NCBI GenBank assembly: GCA_016841425.1
Contig: JAENZE010000007.1
Span: 124,001 to 188,000, forward strand
Length of the DNA stretch: 64,000 bases
From: Syntrophomonas sp.
Lineage (GTDB): Bacteria > Bacillota > Syntrophomonadia > Syntrophomonadales > Syntrophomonadaceae
Direction: 5' to 3'
Shown one piece after another: positions 52,955-63,030 of this stretch; the first letter of the stretch is position 1, and the number at the start of each line of letters is the position of its first letter. A program made the translations under genes and the position numbers. The notes below the pieces were generated by a model. The model worked only from the letters and a program-made list of their open reading frames with translations, did no database searches and was not told the DNA's origin.

Positions 52955-54637
52955 ATGAGTAACGAAGAGAATAAAAATGGAGTATCCAGAAGGGCATTTA
53001 TTAAGGGAGCGGCGGTTGGTACGGTAGTGCTTGCTTCCGGCAGCACTTTGATCGGCTGTGGCTCCAATGAGGAGACCCCCCCAGCAGAGACACCTGCTGC
53101 AAGTTCAACTCCCAGCTTTTTAAACAAACCAGACCCGATTCCAGACAGTGCGATTAAACAAACCGTCACTGCTGATGTAGTGGTAATTGGGGCAGGAATG
53201 TCAGGCTTATGCGCTGCCATGGCCGCCGCTGAAGAAGGTGCCAAAGTTGCCATCCTGGAAAAAACCGAAAGGGTTAACTTCCGCGGTAATGATTATGGAG
53301 CCATTGGATCCAAGATGCAAAAGCAGATAAACAACGAAATTAACAAAATGGACGCCGTCCAGGAAATCATGAGATACAGCGCTTACAAAGGCAACCAGAG
53401 AATTGTTTCCCTGTGGGCAGACAACAGCGGTGCAGTTGCGGACTGGATTATGTCCAAAGCAGAAGGCTATGGCTGCACCCCCAAACCGGTACCCTTGAAT
53501 GAAACCGTAACACCAGGAACCGTTATTAAAGGATATCCCACCTTAAGTTTTAGAATGGACCCCAGTGAAGCAGCGGTAGCAGATGCACCAACCGGAACCG
53601 ATCCATGGACAGCGTCAATGCGCTATGCTCTGAAAAAAGGCTGTGAGGATGCTGGAGTAGAATTCTATTACGAAACCCCTGCGGTCCAGCTGGTTAGAGA
53701 GGATCAGGGTCGGGTTACAGCAGTCATTGGCGGTCTCGAAGGAGCTTATACCAAGTTTGTTGGCAATAAAGGTATTATAGTCTGTTCCGGCGACTACAAT
53801 GCCAATCAGGAAATGCGTGAATACTATATTCCTTCCACTAAATATATGCACGCCAACATGTACGAGATGGTAACTGGTCCCTGCAATACTGGTGACGGGC
53901 ACTTGATGGGGATGTGGGTTGGCGCAGCAATCGACGAATTCCCCCATGCACCGATGTATTTTGACTTTGCAGTTCCAGGAGCCCCCATCCTGGCTGATGC
54001 CCTGATGCGTCAGCCCTGGTTGAGTGTCAATGTCCGTGGCGAGCGTTATTGCAACGAGGAACTTCCCTATGCCTACCTCAGCAATGCACAGCGTCAGCAG
54101 CCGGAACTGGGCAGATGGACAATTTGGGATGCCAAATGGGTGGAAGAAGCGCCGTCCTTTAAACTGGTTGCCTGCAAGGACATGCGGACCAACTTCCATA
54201 ATCCAGAAAACGTAAAGGCCTATATAGAAAAAGATTATATCAGAAGCGCTGAAACACTGGAAGAGCTAGCCAGCAAAATAGAGGTTCCCAAAGATGCCTT
54301 CCTGAAAACTGTAGCCCGTTACAATGAGCTGGCCCAACAGGGTGTAGACCTCGATTTCGGCAAGCGGGCCGACTGTTTGACCACTATCGAAAAACCAACT
54401 TTCTATGCAGCCCCACTGGGCACGGCTCTCCTGGTTACTCTGGGCGGTTTGCAGATCAACGAGCAATTACAGGTACTGGATGAAGAAAAGAATGTCATCC
54501 CGGGCCTTTATGCCGCCGGAAATGCCTCGGGAAGCTATTATGGCAATGATTATTGCGTTAACCTGCCCGGCAATAGTCATGGCCGTGCTTTTACCTTCGG
54601 TTATCTGGCTGGCAAAAACATCGTACAACTAGGATAA
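52955..54637 (+). CDS. Tat-exported FAD-dependent oxidoreductase (fumarate-reductase-like)
   Basis: A 560-residue flavoprotein. Residues 11-17 (SRRAFIKG) are a twin-arginine signal and the following LIGCG is a lipobox, so the mature protein is probably a lipoprotein outside the membrane. FAD fold: DVVVIGAGMSGLCAAMAAAE; then the substrate-binding dome domain and GLYAAGNASGSYYGNDY near the C-terminus. The family includes fumarate reductase, urocanate reductase and 3-oxosteroid dehydrogenase, all acting on an alkene or ketone next to a carboxylate or carbonyl. No heme-binding CxxCH motif in the protein, and no cytochrome gene beside it. ATG after AAAGGGGAGAG. Confidence 0.9.
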   Translation: MSNEENKNGVSRRAFIKGAAVGTVVLASGSTLIGCGSNEETPPAETPAASSTPSFLNKPDPIPDSAIKQTVTADVVVIGAGMSGLCAAMAAAEEGAKVAILEKTERVNFRGNDYGAIGSKMQKQINNEINKMDAVQEIMRYSAYKGNQRIVSLWADNSGAVADWIMSKAEGYGCTPKPVPLNETVTPGTVIKGYPTLSFRMDPSEAAVADAPTGTDPWTASMRYALKKGCEDAGVEFYYETPAVQLVREDQGRVTAVIGGLEGAYTKFVGNKGIIVCSGDYNANQEMREYYIPSTKYMHANMYEMVTGPCNTGDGHLMGMWVGAAIDEFPHAPMYFDFAVPGAPILADALMRQPWLSVNVRGERYCNEELPYAYLSNAQRQQPELGRWTIWDAKWVEEAPSFKLVACKDMRTNFHNPENVKAYIEKDYIRSAETLEELASKIEVPKDAFLKTVARYNELAQQGVDLDFGKRADCLTTIEKPTFYAAPLGTALLVTLGGLQINEQLQVLDEEKNVIPGLYAAGNASGSYYGNDYCVNLPGNSHGRAFTFGYLAGKNIVQLG

Positions 54638-54676
54638 TTAATCGTCATAATAAAGGTAACAGAAATGCCAGCTTAT

Positions 54677-54709
54677 GAGGAGGCTGTCCAGCAGGACAGC
54701 CTCCTTTTT
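54677..54709 (+). terminator. rho-independent terminator
   Basis: AGGAGGCTGTCC (54678-54689) and GGACAGCCTCCT (54694-54705) are perfect complements with a short loop, followed by TTTTTA. It ends the Tat flavoprotein gene and touches the 3' end of the converging regulator. Confidence 0.9.
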
Positions 54710-56744
54710 ATTTGGTGTCGAGCTGATATTCCTTAATTTTGCGGTACAGGGTGGAACGACTCATTTTGAGCAGGAGAGCTGCTTCCGATACATTATTATT
54801 GCTCTGCAGCAGTGCTTCGGAGATAAATATTTTTTCGATATCTTTCATGGGCAGACTCTTCGTCTCGGACAGGTTTTTGGATCTGCTTACGGTTAGATGC
54901 TTTATGGCTGTCTGTATATTTTCCGGCAGATGTTCAGGTCGAATCATATTGCCATTGCTCACATTCACCGCATAGAGCATGGTATTTTCCAGCTGCCGCA
55001 CATTTCCAGGCCAATCATAGTTTAACAAAGTGATAATCAGCTCATCACTTAGTTCTGGTACAGCCATACGCTGTTTATTAGCCACCCTCTGCACAAAATG
55101 CCTGGCCAGCAAAATAATATCTTCTCCCCGCTTTCTCAGCGGGGGGATATTGATTTGTAAAACCTGCAAGCGGTACAACAGGTCCTGGCGAAAACGCTCA
55201 CTTTCCACTAGTTCAGATAAATCTCGGTTGGTAGCAGAAATAAGCCGAAAATCGACGGGTAAGTAATGCCGGGAGCCAAGACGCATAACTCGTTTTTCAT
55301 CCAGTACCCGTAATAAAACGGGCTGCAATTCAAGTGGCATATCACCGATTTCATCCAGGAAAAGGGTACCTCCATTGGCCAGTTCAATTTTACCAGGGCG
55401 TCCTTGCCTTTCAGCGCCGGTAAAAGAACCGCCTTCATAGCCAAACAGCTCGCTTTCGATCAGAGTACTGGGTATCGCCGCACAGTTCACTGCCACAAAT
55501 GGGCCTTTGGGCCGACTCTCGTGGTGTATAGCATGGGCGAACATCTCCTTGCCGGTACCACTTTCCCCCTGTACTAAAATATTGGCATCTAACAGAGAGA
55601 ACTTCCGGGAAAAAGAAATACTGTCGGTAAAATCCCTGGACTTTCCCAGAATGTGATCAAATGTATATTTGGCTGGTAAACCGTGAGCCTGGGCAAGTTT
55701 ACGCGCACTGGGATTTCTTTTAAAGGTTAATACACAGCCCATGTTTTGTCCGGCTGTATCAAGCAGGGCCTGGACCGAGGTGATATTGATATGCTGGTTC
55801 CAGCGTTCCAGCAAAAATTCAGTATCAAACACTGCTTTTCCATCATTCAAAACAGAATCTATAAAAGAAAGGTGCCCAAACACGGTTTGGTAAGGCATCC
55901 CGATAAGGTCGTGTTCCAGAAGATTATTGAAAAAACTTTGTGCCATATTGTTAGCCTGAGTGATGATCCCGGCTTTATTGATCGTTAAAACACCTTTATC
56001 GGCCGAGTCCATGGTGACATGTAACAATTCCTTATTGAAACACAGTTGAAAATCCTTCTGTATAGCCCAGGCCATAGAAACAACCAGGCCCAGTGAATGA
56101 GCATTTTGCTGATGATAACTGGGACTTACGATGGAAAGCGTGCCGGCTAGATTCTGGTTGCCGTCAAATATGGGTGCCGCCGAGCAGAAAATATCATCAT
56201 ACTTTTCACAGTAATGTTCGGGTCCGCAAATCTGCATAGGAATGCCATGAATCAGACTTATGCCATGGGCACAGGTCCCAACCGTTTCTTCGTTCCAGAT
56301 AGAGCCGGTGACCAGTTTGAAGCGTTTGTTCTGATCCTCCAGTTTTTTGCTCCCCTCCAATACTCTGAGCATGCTGCCCACTTCATCACTGAGTAGGATG
56401 ATGCATTGCGAATCGGCCAACATGGTAGACAGCTGATGAATAAAAGGTTCAGATGATTCGAGCAGGGAAGCTTTTTCCTGACAACGCAGATGAAGGGCAT
56501 CCTTGTCCAGCGCAGGTGCATAATTATAGTCAAAAACATTGAGACCATGGTTGAATGAGCGAATCCAGGAATCAACCACTTCCGGCCGGAGCAGGCTCAT
56601 TTTCTTCTTATCTATCCGCTGGTTGATGACATCAAGTTTTAGCTGCTTAATCTGTTTGATCAGCTCCAGGTCATCTGCTTCAAAGTTCTGGCTCAGAATA
56701 CTGCGGTTTCGAATCATTGGGCTGAGAGCATGTTCCAGTTTCAT
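54708..56744 (-). CDS. sigma-54-dependent activator (AcoR type) with GSFTGA loop
   Basis: A 678-residue enhancer-binding protein. N-terminal GAF-like region (about 70-230), PAS (about 245-345), AAA+ from about 370 with Walker [20 protein letters not shown] and [11 protein letters not shown], and a Fis-type HTH at the end ([19 protein letters not shown]). The sigma-54 contact loop reads GSFTGA rather than GAFTGA, a natural variant known in other activators. The ATG at 56744 follows AAAGGAGG at seven bases; an upstream in-frame extension of 24 residues lacks one. It is divergent from the PucR-like gene, whose sigma-54 promoter it is best placed to activate, and it converges on the Tat flavoprotein. 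Confidence 0.92.
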   Translation of the reverse strand: MKLEHALSPMIRNRSILSQNFEADDLELIKQIKQLKLDVINQRIDKKKMSLLRPEVVDSWIRSFNHGLNVFDYNYAPALDKDALHLRCQEKASLLESSEPFIHQLSTMLADSQCIILLSDEVGSMLRVLEGSKKLEDQNKRFKLVTGSIWNEETVGTCAHGISLIHGIPMQICGPEHYCEKYDDIFCSAAPIFDGNQNLAGTLSIVSPSYHQQNAHSLGLVVSMAWAIQKDFQLCFNKELLHVTMDSADKGVLTINKAGIITQANNMAQSFFNNLLEHDLIGMPYQTVFGHLSFIDSVLNDGKAVFDTEFLLERWNQHINITSVQALLDTAGQNMGCVLTFKRNPSARKLAQAHGLPAKYTFDHILGKSRDFTDSISFSRKFSLLDANILVQGESGTGKEMFAHAIHHESRPKGPFVAVNCAAIPSTLIESELFGYEGGSFTGAERQGRPGKIELANGGTLFLDEIGDMPLELQPVLLRVLDEKRVMRLGSRHYLPVDFRLISATNRDLSELVESERFRQDLLYRLQVLQINIPPLRKRGEDIILLARHFVQRVANKQRMAVPELSDELIITLLNYDWPGNVRQLENTMLYAVNVSNGNMIRPEHLPENIQTAIKHLTVSRSKNLSETKSLPMKDIEKIFISEALLQSNNNVSEAALLLKMSRSTLYRKIKEYQLDTK

Positions 56745-56939
56745 CCATAATCCTCCTTTGCCAAGAAATGCCGTTGGCAGAATGAAATCATTATTTTCTA
56801 TAAGTTGAATTGTCAATTCTCATAATAACACAATTGCCCATGAGCGTCTCTGAGTATATTGTGCCATTTTGAGACTCAAGTCGTATGGGCATATGCTCTA
56901 AATCCCTAGCCGATGAGGTTAAGTAAGAATATTAACGGC

Positions 56940-56955
56940 TGGCACATTATTTGCT
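56940..56955 (+). promoter_or_regulatory. sigma-54 promoter of the PucR/CdaR-like gene
   Basis: TGGCACATTATTTGCT: full -24 element, full -12 element and GG-N10-GC spacing. The predicted start near 56966 is 30 bases before the GTG. The palindromic TGAGTATATTGTGCC region about 80 bases upstream could bind an activator. Confidence 0.9.
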
Positions 56956-56995
56956 AAATATATAATCAAATAAATAGGAAAGAGGGTCGGTTAAA

Positions 56996-58222
56996 GTGAT
57001 AACAGCAATAAAGAATATCGATATGTTGATAGAAGGAGTTTTGGATAATGGGCTGGTATTCATCGGCGAGTATCTGGAAAAGATACTACAGCATCCAATC
57101 ATTATTGCTGATCATTATGGTAAAATTTTCTTTCCGGAAAAGAGGAATTCGGCGTTAATTGACAGCCTGTTTATCAATATTTACGGGTTAATGGATAAGA
57201 ATGAATATTATCTTCTGGAAGAAGATAACAGCTTATATTACCGTATTGAAGTGAACCGTAAAAATGCCTATGTTATTGTTAAAGATTTAAAAAGGGAGAG
57301 CATCCCACAAATCATTCCCATCCTAAGGGAAAGCAGATTAGCGGTAAAATGCTTTTTTTCCAAAACAAATAAGGGCAGTGCCCTCTTTAAAAAGGAATTG
57401 ACCGAATATCTTTTTACACCGAGCCAGGCCAATATCAGGGACATTTTACAACTGAGTGATACTGAAATGGATATTAAAAGACCTTATTATGTGTTGCTGC
57501 TGCAGACCGAAAAAGGCCGGATAAAAGATGACCCAGCACTAATATGCGCTTATGCCAGTGAATACTGGCAGCTAAACAACCTGAAAGCAATCTCGCTTTA
57601 TCATCGGCATCAATTAGCTTTTATTATCCCAGTTAATTTTAAAGATAATCAGGCTGGAATCAATCTAGTTGATAATAATATTGATATGGCAGCTTTTGAG
57701 AAAACGATAGAAAACAGATTTAAGATTACCGCGATGCTTGGTCTTGGTCAAATATATCCTTTAATTGATTTGCGGAGAAGCTTTAGTGAAGCAAGAATAG
57801 CGATCATACTGAACCAATTGATGGGGCGAAGCACCATGATTCAGAGATTCTCAGATTTGGGCATCTATCAGCCGATATTTTCCCAGGAAATCCAGCAAAT
57901 TAATGAATACTGCAGCAATAAACTTGGCAGGTTAATTGAGCACGACTGCAAAAATGATGGTGAATTATTGCCTACCCTAAGAAGATTGCTGGATGCCTGT
58001 GTCAATATTAAAGCCACTGCCGACAGTCTTTTCATTCATGTCAATACACTATATTATCGTATGAACAGAATTGAAAAGATTCTGGATATCGATCTGGCTA
58101 AAATGGATACCAGAGTGGAACTATATACGGCTATAAAGGTATGGGATACACTGCAGATTCTAAATGGAGAAAACGAAATGTTATCAACTGCTCCAGTACC
58201 AACGATTGCTCTGCAAGCATAA
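56996..58222 (+). CDS. PucR/CdaR-family transcriptional regulator
   Basis: A 408-residue regulator. The C-terminal HTH is clear: LRRLLDACVNIKATADSLFIHVNTLYYRMNRIEKILDID, here quoted in parts as VNIKATADSLFIHVNTLYYR and MNRIEKILDID. This is the PucR/CdaR-type output domain. The central part (about 160-300) has a GGDEF-like fold found in this group, and the N-terminal 130 residues resemble a sensor domain. GTG start. Transcription is from a sigma-54 promoter, so this regulator is itself made on demand. Its targets are not obvious in the window. Confidence 0.85.
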   Translation: MITAIKNIDMLIEGVLDNGLVFIGEYLEKILQHPIIIADHYGKIFFPEKRNSALIDSLFINIYGLMDKNEYYLLEEDNSLYYRIEVNRKNAYVIVKDLKRESIPQIIPILRESRLAVKCFFSKTNKGSALFKKELTEYLFTPSQANIRDILQLSDTEMDIKRPYYVLLLQTEKGRIKDDPALICAYASEYWQLNNLKAISLYHRHQLAFIIPVNFKDNQAGINLVDNNIDMAAFEKTIENRFKITAMLGLGQIYPLIDLRRSFSEARIAIILNQLMGRSTMIQRFSDLGIYQPIFSQEIQQINEYCSNKLGRLIEHDCKNDGELLPTLRRLLDACVNIKATADSLFIHVNTLYYRMNRIEKILDIDLAKMDTRVELYTAIKVWDTLQILNGENEMLSTAPVPTIALQA

Positions 58223-58324
58223 ATAAGCTGTCTTACCCTATATATTTTTTTATCTATGAATTACCAATCATCTGATTTGTATTCCTTCAGGCAGGTTGGA
58301 GATAGAAAAATATGTTTACAAATA

Positions 58325-58972
58325 TTAATTACTTAACGTGATTTGATAATCCCGTTCTGCCCGAACCTTAATTCCTTTTAGCATCTGTGATTGCTGGATT
58401 CCTGCGCCACCCGGCTCAATAAGCAGAAAGTTAATTAGTTTAAGACCCAGTCCTTCATTCTGGTTTGATGTCCAGCGTACTAAAAGGCGGGTATCATCAT
58501 TGCCCAGGTCCTTAAGCCAATAAGACCATACCACTAGATATCTTCCTGCTTCTTTTCCAGATAGAATCAGGTTTTGGCTGGGCTGTACCACGTCTGCTTC
58601 CATACCCAATTGCGGTGTCAGATATACCACATCGCCTGCCTGTAATTGCTGCAGTTCAGGTATAATCCGATCGGCTGAGTGATTACCTTCATAAAAGTAA
58701 TTCCTATCCGACAAACGATTTATAAAATCCCAATTATACCACCCGGCTCTTCGATACCCAACCTGAACCAAATATTGCCATACTATTTTCCTGGGAGCAT
58801 GAATAGTGACTGCCTGCGTATATTCCATGTTAGGATTGGCTACTAATCCGTCACCGGGCATCGCATCCGCCGCTTCCTGACGGGTTGCTCCCATTTTTAA
58901 GATCCAGGGTCTTACTAGCATAGTGTATACCAACAGTGCGCAAACAATAAACAATAGTATTTTATTTAGCAA
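58325..58972 (-). CDS. membrane-anchored SRPBCC (START-like) protein
   Basis: A 215-residue protein: one N-terminal hydrophobic segment (about 4-22), then a polyketide-cyclase-like fold with HAPRKIVWQYLVQVGYRRAG and a glycine-rich C-terminal helix region (LLIEPGGAGIQQSQM). SRPBCC domains bind hydrophobic ligands; the function here is unknown. TTG start after GGAGGGG. Two fragments of a diverged copy lie about 3-4 kb to the right. Confidence 0.8.
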   Translation of the reverse strand: MLNKILLFIVCALLVYTMLVRPWILKMGATRQEAADAMPGDGLVANPNMEYTQAVTIHAPRKIVWQYLVQVGYRRAGWYNWDFINRLSDRNYFYEGNHSADRIIPELQQLQAGDVVYLTPQLGMEADVVQPSQNLILSGKEAGRYLVVWSYWLKDLGNDDTRLLVRWTSNQNEGLGLKLINFLLIEPGGAGIQQSQMLKGIKVRAERDYQITLSN

Positions 58973-59272
58973 AATATTCCCCTCCTTTGATACTCACTAC
59001 ACACTGCCCATCATTAGCTTCTCCTATTATTCCCATAAACGATATAAATGCATGGAATTATCCATATCTAATTATGGCATTATATCATTATTCCTTACAT
59101 GATGGTTATGTCGTTGCAGGGCTAATACAATATTATTATCTATCAAACGTATTCGTCATGAGCTTAGAAAGATAATAATATAGATTCACCTATCAATAAT
59201 AACTGCAATAAAGGGGGGTTATTTAATGCCCAATCTTATGGTTTAGCGGTGCATTTCCTTTCCCTTTATTGG

Positions 59273-59336
59273 ACAAAAAAAATAAAGATCGCATGCAGAT
59301 ACATGTAAAAATATGGTAAATTCTGCTTGCGACCTT
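59273..59336 (-). terminator. large imperfect hairpin, probable terminator
   Basis: AAGATCGCATGCAGA (59285-59299) pairs with TCTGCTTGCGACCTT (59322-59336) at 13 of 15 positions. On the minus strand it is followed by a run of eight T. It would end the MaoC-like gene, 200 bases away. The rest of 58973-59539 shows no gene. Confidence 0.6.
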
Positions 59337-59539
59337 CATTCCAGACATTAATACCTAAAATACCATTTGTCTGTAATACACGCTTACCCGGGAAGAGACT
59401 TTTTATTATATAAGGATGGTTTCTCTATTGTTTCTTTATTTCCGCCGCTCTTGTCTGCCGATATCCTGACAGTCATTCCATAATCGAATTATGCGTATTC
59501 GCCTAAATCACTTCCAACCTTGAACGTATAGAATCATCA

Positions 59540-59995
59540 TTAGTCCTTTTTCATGGCCATCATGGTGGTGGTGTACTCAATAACCTGCTCATCACGCTGA
59601 TTATAAGCCTTATTTTTGTATATCAGCAAGTTCATCTTGGGATTCTTGGTAGGACGAAAATCAACTACCTCTGCGTCTGCTCTAAGGGTATCACCAAAAA
59701 GGACCGGGGTGGTGATTTTTACGTTATCAATGCCAACATAGGCATAGATTTCATACCCATCTTTTGCCAATAGCTCCGCGACCGTGTCAGCGTGATGGAC
59801 CAAACCATCTGCGACAACAAAAATTACCGGAGCAGCAAGCGAACGTTCTTTAAACCAGGTGCCCTTGGCATACTCCGAATTGCTATGAACTGCCATATTG
59901 AACCAGGTGAGTTGGTGTAAGATAGAAAAGTCCCCCACATCGAGTGTCCGATTAACTCTACAAGGAATTTTAGTTCCAGGAACAACATTACTCAT
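59540..59995 (-). CDS. MaoC-like hot-dog-fold protein
   Basis: A 151-residue protein of the MaoC/FAS1-dehydratase-like group. The full D-x-x-P-x-H hydratase motif is not present (here it reads SEYAKGTWFKERSLAAPVI, then VADGLVHHAD), so activity as a hydratase is doubtful; a binding or thioesterase-like role is possible. ATG at 59993-59995 follows AAGGAGGAG. It is 650 bases from the nearest acyl-CoA dehydrogenase gene on the same strand. Confidence 0.75.
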   Translation of the reverse strand: MSNVVPGTKIPCRVNRTLDVGDFSILHQLTWFNMAVHSNSEYAKGTWFKERSLAAPVIFVVADGLVHHADTVAELLAKDGYEIYAYVGIDNVKITTPVLFGDTLRADAEVVDFRPTKNPKMNLLIYKNKAYNQRDEQVIEYTTTMMAMKKD

Positions 59996-60647
59996 AATTA
60001 ACTCCTCCTTCATTATGATTATTTCTTCTTACCTCCAGGGGATTCCAGCCCTTACATAAACAACCTTATCTACAACAAGCCGTTTCCATTATCAATGCAC
60101 TGTCATAAAGAAGAATGCTAAAAAAATAAATATATCGGTCTCTTAGTTACTGTCTTGCTGTATTATAATTAGGGCTAGTACTTCTCATAAACGCAAATCG
60201 ACAACAAGATTAATTAAATTATTGTTGCTTCATTGCACTATCCTTGCAGTATGCATAAATATAATTTGACCGCGATTGAAATAAGTTTGGATGTTCTACA
60301 AATAATGAAGCCCTCTCACGGGCATCCATTCTTCAAAATATATGAATCAGTGTATAATTTCCACGACATCTAATAGCTTCTCATTTACAAAGGCATGTCT
60401 TGCTCCTTTGAACTGTCGTTATTAAGTCTTATATATGGCTTACCTATGTATATGGGAAGCATGGAAACTTATGACACCAAATTCCTGCTAATAAACAATA
60501 ATGAAGGCATGGGGACGATTGCTTTAATACTGATTAGAATTTCATACATATCTCCTGCTATTCTGTAATCGGAAGCCTTTATAACCAGAGAGTTTCCTTC
60601 CTTGTTGACCGATCAGACTTTGCGGCAGTTCTTAATGCCGACAAAGT
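59996..60647. other. 650-base intergenic stretch, nothing recognised
   Basis: AT-rich sequence between the MaoC-like gene and the acyl-CoA dehydrogenase. No frame with a ribosome site, no family motif, no sigma-54 match. It may hold the MaoC-like gene's promoter at its left end. Confidence 0.4.
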
Positions 60648-61787
60648 TTAGCGAAGAACCGAACCGGCTATAATCATGCGTTGAGCTTCGGACGTGCCTT
60701 CACCGATTTCAGTTAACTTGACATCGCGGTAGAAGCGTTCAACCTTTGCCCCCTTCATGAAGCCGTAGCCGCCTTGAATCTGCACTGCTTTGGTACTGTG
60801 CCGGGCGGCGCATTCTGAACAGAACAACTTGGCCTTTGAGGCAGCCAGGCTGAATGGTTTCCCCTGGTCTTTTACCCAGGCAGCGTTCATATAAAAATAA
60901 CGGGCTGCGTCAATATCAACAGCCATGTCGGCGATAAACCATTGAATAGCTTGTTGACTGGCGATAGGCTTCTTAAACTGGACCCTTTCCTTTGAGTACT
61001 TGATGGATTCATCCAGGCAGCCCTGGGCGATGCCGGTGGACATAGCAGCAATGCCTATACGACCAACATCAAGCGCGCTCATGGCGATCTTGAAGCCATC
61101 TCCCTCCTTACCCAGCATGCAGTCAGCCGGCACGGCACAGTCTTTGAACACCACTTCAGAAGTCTGGGAGCCCCGAACCCCCATCTTTTCAAAATGCTCG
61201 CCTAAAATAAGCCCCGGGGTTCCTTTGGGAATTAGGAAGCAGCTCATTCCTTTAGCACCGGCTGAGCGGTCGGTGTAAGCGAAAACCACGAAGACATCAG
61301 CAATAATCGCATTGGTGATGAAAGTCTTGGTTCCGTTCAGGATATATTCATTGCCGTTTTTTACCGCTGAAGTAGTTGCCGCACTGACATCGGTCCCCGC
61401 TCCGGGTTCAGTTAGTGAAAAGGCTCCTATAAGCTTGCCGGCTGCCAGGCCGGGTATCCACTTTTGCTTCTGTTCTTCATTGCCGAAAGTAAGTATGGGA
61501 TGTCCAATCAGGCCAAAGCTGTATGAATGGAGAAAACCGGTGCTGGCACAGGCGCGGGCCAATTCTTCGGTAACAATCATGGTAGTAAGGAATTCTGTTC
61601 CACCGCCGCCGTATTCGGTCGGATAAGAAATGCCCATCATACCAAGTTCTCCCAGCTTTTCAAAGATTTCGACAGGTTGGCGACTGTTGGCATCGATTTC
61701 CGCGGCCACAGGTTCGATGTACTTTAAAGCGAACTCGCGGACATTTGACCTGATCAGTTCCTGTTCTTCCGAAAGCTTGAAATTCAT
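60648..61787 (-). CDS. short-chain acyl-CoA dehydrogenase (butyryl-CoA dehydrogenase-like)
   Basis: A 379-residue enzyme of the normal four-domain acyl-CoA dehydrogenase length: FKLSEEQELIRSNVREFA at the start, AFSLTEPGAGTDVS in the middle domain, and FYRDVKLTEIGEGTSEAQR at the end, which holds the catalytic Glu region of short-chain members. It would oxidise butyryl-CoA to crotonyl-CoA, or the reverse, with ETF. ATG at 61787 follows AGAGGTG. It stands apart from the main block and has no sigma-54 promoter, suggesting a constitutive role. Confidence 0.93.
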   Translation of the reverse strand: MNFKLSEEQELIRSNVREFALKYIEPVAAEIDANSRQPVEIFEKLGELGMMGISYPTEYGGGGTEFLTTMIVTEELARACASTGFLHSYSFGLIGHPILTFGNEEQKQKWIPGLAAGKLIGAFSLTEPGAGTDVSAATTSAVKNGNEYILNGTKTFITNAIIADVFVVFAYTDRSAGAKGMSCFLIPKGTPGLILGEHFEKMGVRGSQTSEVVFKDCAVPADCMLGKEGDGFKIAMSALDVGRIGIAAMSTGIAQGCLDESIKYSKERVQFKKPIASQQAIQWFIADMAVDIDAARYFYMNAAWVKDQGKPFSLAASKAKLFCSECAARHSTKAVQIQGGYGFMKGAKVERFYRDVKLTEIGEGTSEAQRMIIAGSVLR

Positions 61788-62018
61788 AAACACACCTCTT
61801 TCATCTTGAAATCTCATCAATATTTGTCACGATAAAAGCCGGTAGGAACCGGCGAATAAAAAGATATCTACTGATCTCAGTTTATCATGCACTCTTGCCC
61901 CAAATCCACATCCAAATTTCGTGGGAATCTGCGGATATCAGAATGATTTATGGCGGTTTAACGAAACTTTTGAAATAAAAAACATGATTATGTTGCTATG
62001 TGTTTTGAATTTCCCCTC

Positions 62019-62075
62019 ATCGCATCCGCCACTTCCTGACCGGTTGCTCCCATGTGCAAAATCCAGGATCTTGCC
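62019..62075 (-). pseudogene. fragment of an SRPBCC-protein paralogue (N-terminal part)
   Basis: 57 bases about 85 percent identical to 58861-58917. In the matching frame it reads SWILHMGATGQEVADAM against PWILKMGATRQEAADAM in the intact gene, so the differences are mostly conservative. Confidence 0.75.
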
Positions 62076-62270
62076 GGAATAATGTTAAGTAATAGTGGTA
62101 GCAATATGATATATAGGTAAATATTGGGTAACCTTTGGATTGCTTCAACATATATTGGACCAAGGGGAGGTGAATTTGTTTATTCTTGGCGAAATAGGCT
62201 TCTCTAATCCCAAATCGGCCAAGGCGCATAACACTTGAAGCAAAATAACAGATAAGAAAGGGTGTTCTTT

Positions 62271-62744
62271 ATGTATCAAAACAAAAAAATTGCACCAATA
62301 ACATGTAGATGTCCCCGATGTGAAAATTACCGTCAAATGCTAGAAGAATCAGTTCAGGATGAGATTTGCGATGCTGGTTTTTACGCTCAGATAGCTAATG
62401 AGGCTCCGACAAACATTCTGCGTGAACTCATCACGAGTATTGTAGGTGACGAGTATGGGCATGCACGATTACAAGCTTCCCTCTTAGGCATCTGTCCGCC
62501 TCCAGTATCATGTCCTCCCGATTGCCCGTCAGCGACTGGCAACTTTGAAGCGGATGTAAGAACCGCTATCCGTGGTGAATTAGATGCAATTCGCCGATAT
62601 GCAGAGCTAGCCGGATGTGCTCCCAACCTTGAAATCCGTTATTTGTTGACCTCAATTCTTGGAGATGAATACGCACACGCAAGGATTTGGAATGCAATGA
62701 TCCTAGCTTCTTCACTCTGCGACTGCGAAGAACCTTGCAGATAG
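62271..62744 (+). CDS. duplicated ferritin-like protein with terminal Cys motifs
   Basis: A 157-residue protein made of two related halves. Residues about 25-72 and 95-143 each contain a Glu-containing helix and end in the same GDEYxHAR motif (GDEYGHAR, GDEYAHAR), giving E-x2-H pairs for a di-iron site as in ferritin-like four-helix bundles. The N-terminus has CRCPRC and the C-terminus CDCEEPC, and a Cys/Pro-rich linker separates the halves. No signal peptide. ATG at 62271 follows AAAGGGTG. Likely an iron-binding or peroxide-protection protein; similar ferritin-like proteins are seen in spore-forming anaerobes. Confidence 0.8.
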   Translation: MYQNKKIAPITCRCPRCENYRQMLEESVQDEICDAGFYAQIANEAPTNILRELITSIVGDEYGHARLQASLLGICPPPVSCPPDCPSATGNFEADVRTAIRGELDAIRRYAELAGCAPNLEIRYLLTSILGDEYAHARIWNAMILASSLCDCEEPCR

Positions 62745-62968
62745 CTAGAACCCTTATTGTATATTAAGAGCATAACTAATAATTTTCTTAGCCAAAAGGT
62801 TGTAGGAATAAACACCAAATCAAAAATTCCTGTTATAGGGATATATATAACCTCATCCGACAAAGGTTAAATGGTTTTATTTTGGTAATAAGCTCCGTAC
62901 TGATGCAAAGAGATACGTTTTGTGATCATTTATGGCCCTCCTATGAATAGTTGTTAAACTTAAACATC

Positions 62969-63003
62969 AAGAGGCTATCCTTTTTGGGGACAGCCTCCTT
63001 TAA
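62969..63003 (+). terminator. probable terminator
   Basis: GAGGCTATCC pairs with GGACAGCCTC (one A-C mismatch) around TTTTTGG. The stem resembles the terminator at 54677. It is 225 bases after the ferritin-like gene. Confidence 0.5.
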
Positions 63004-63030
63004 GTAAAAATAAACAAAAATCCACAACTC

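Noticed and set aside
53615-54199. 194-codon minus-strand frame
   Set aside because: Antisense to the Tat flavoprotein gene, with no ribosome site or motif.
59996-60647. A possible gene or RNA in the largest gap
   Set aside because: No frame with a start, ribosome site and motif, and no stable compact structure was found.
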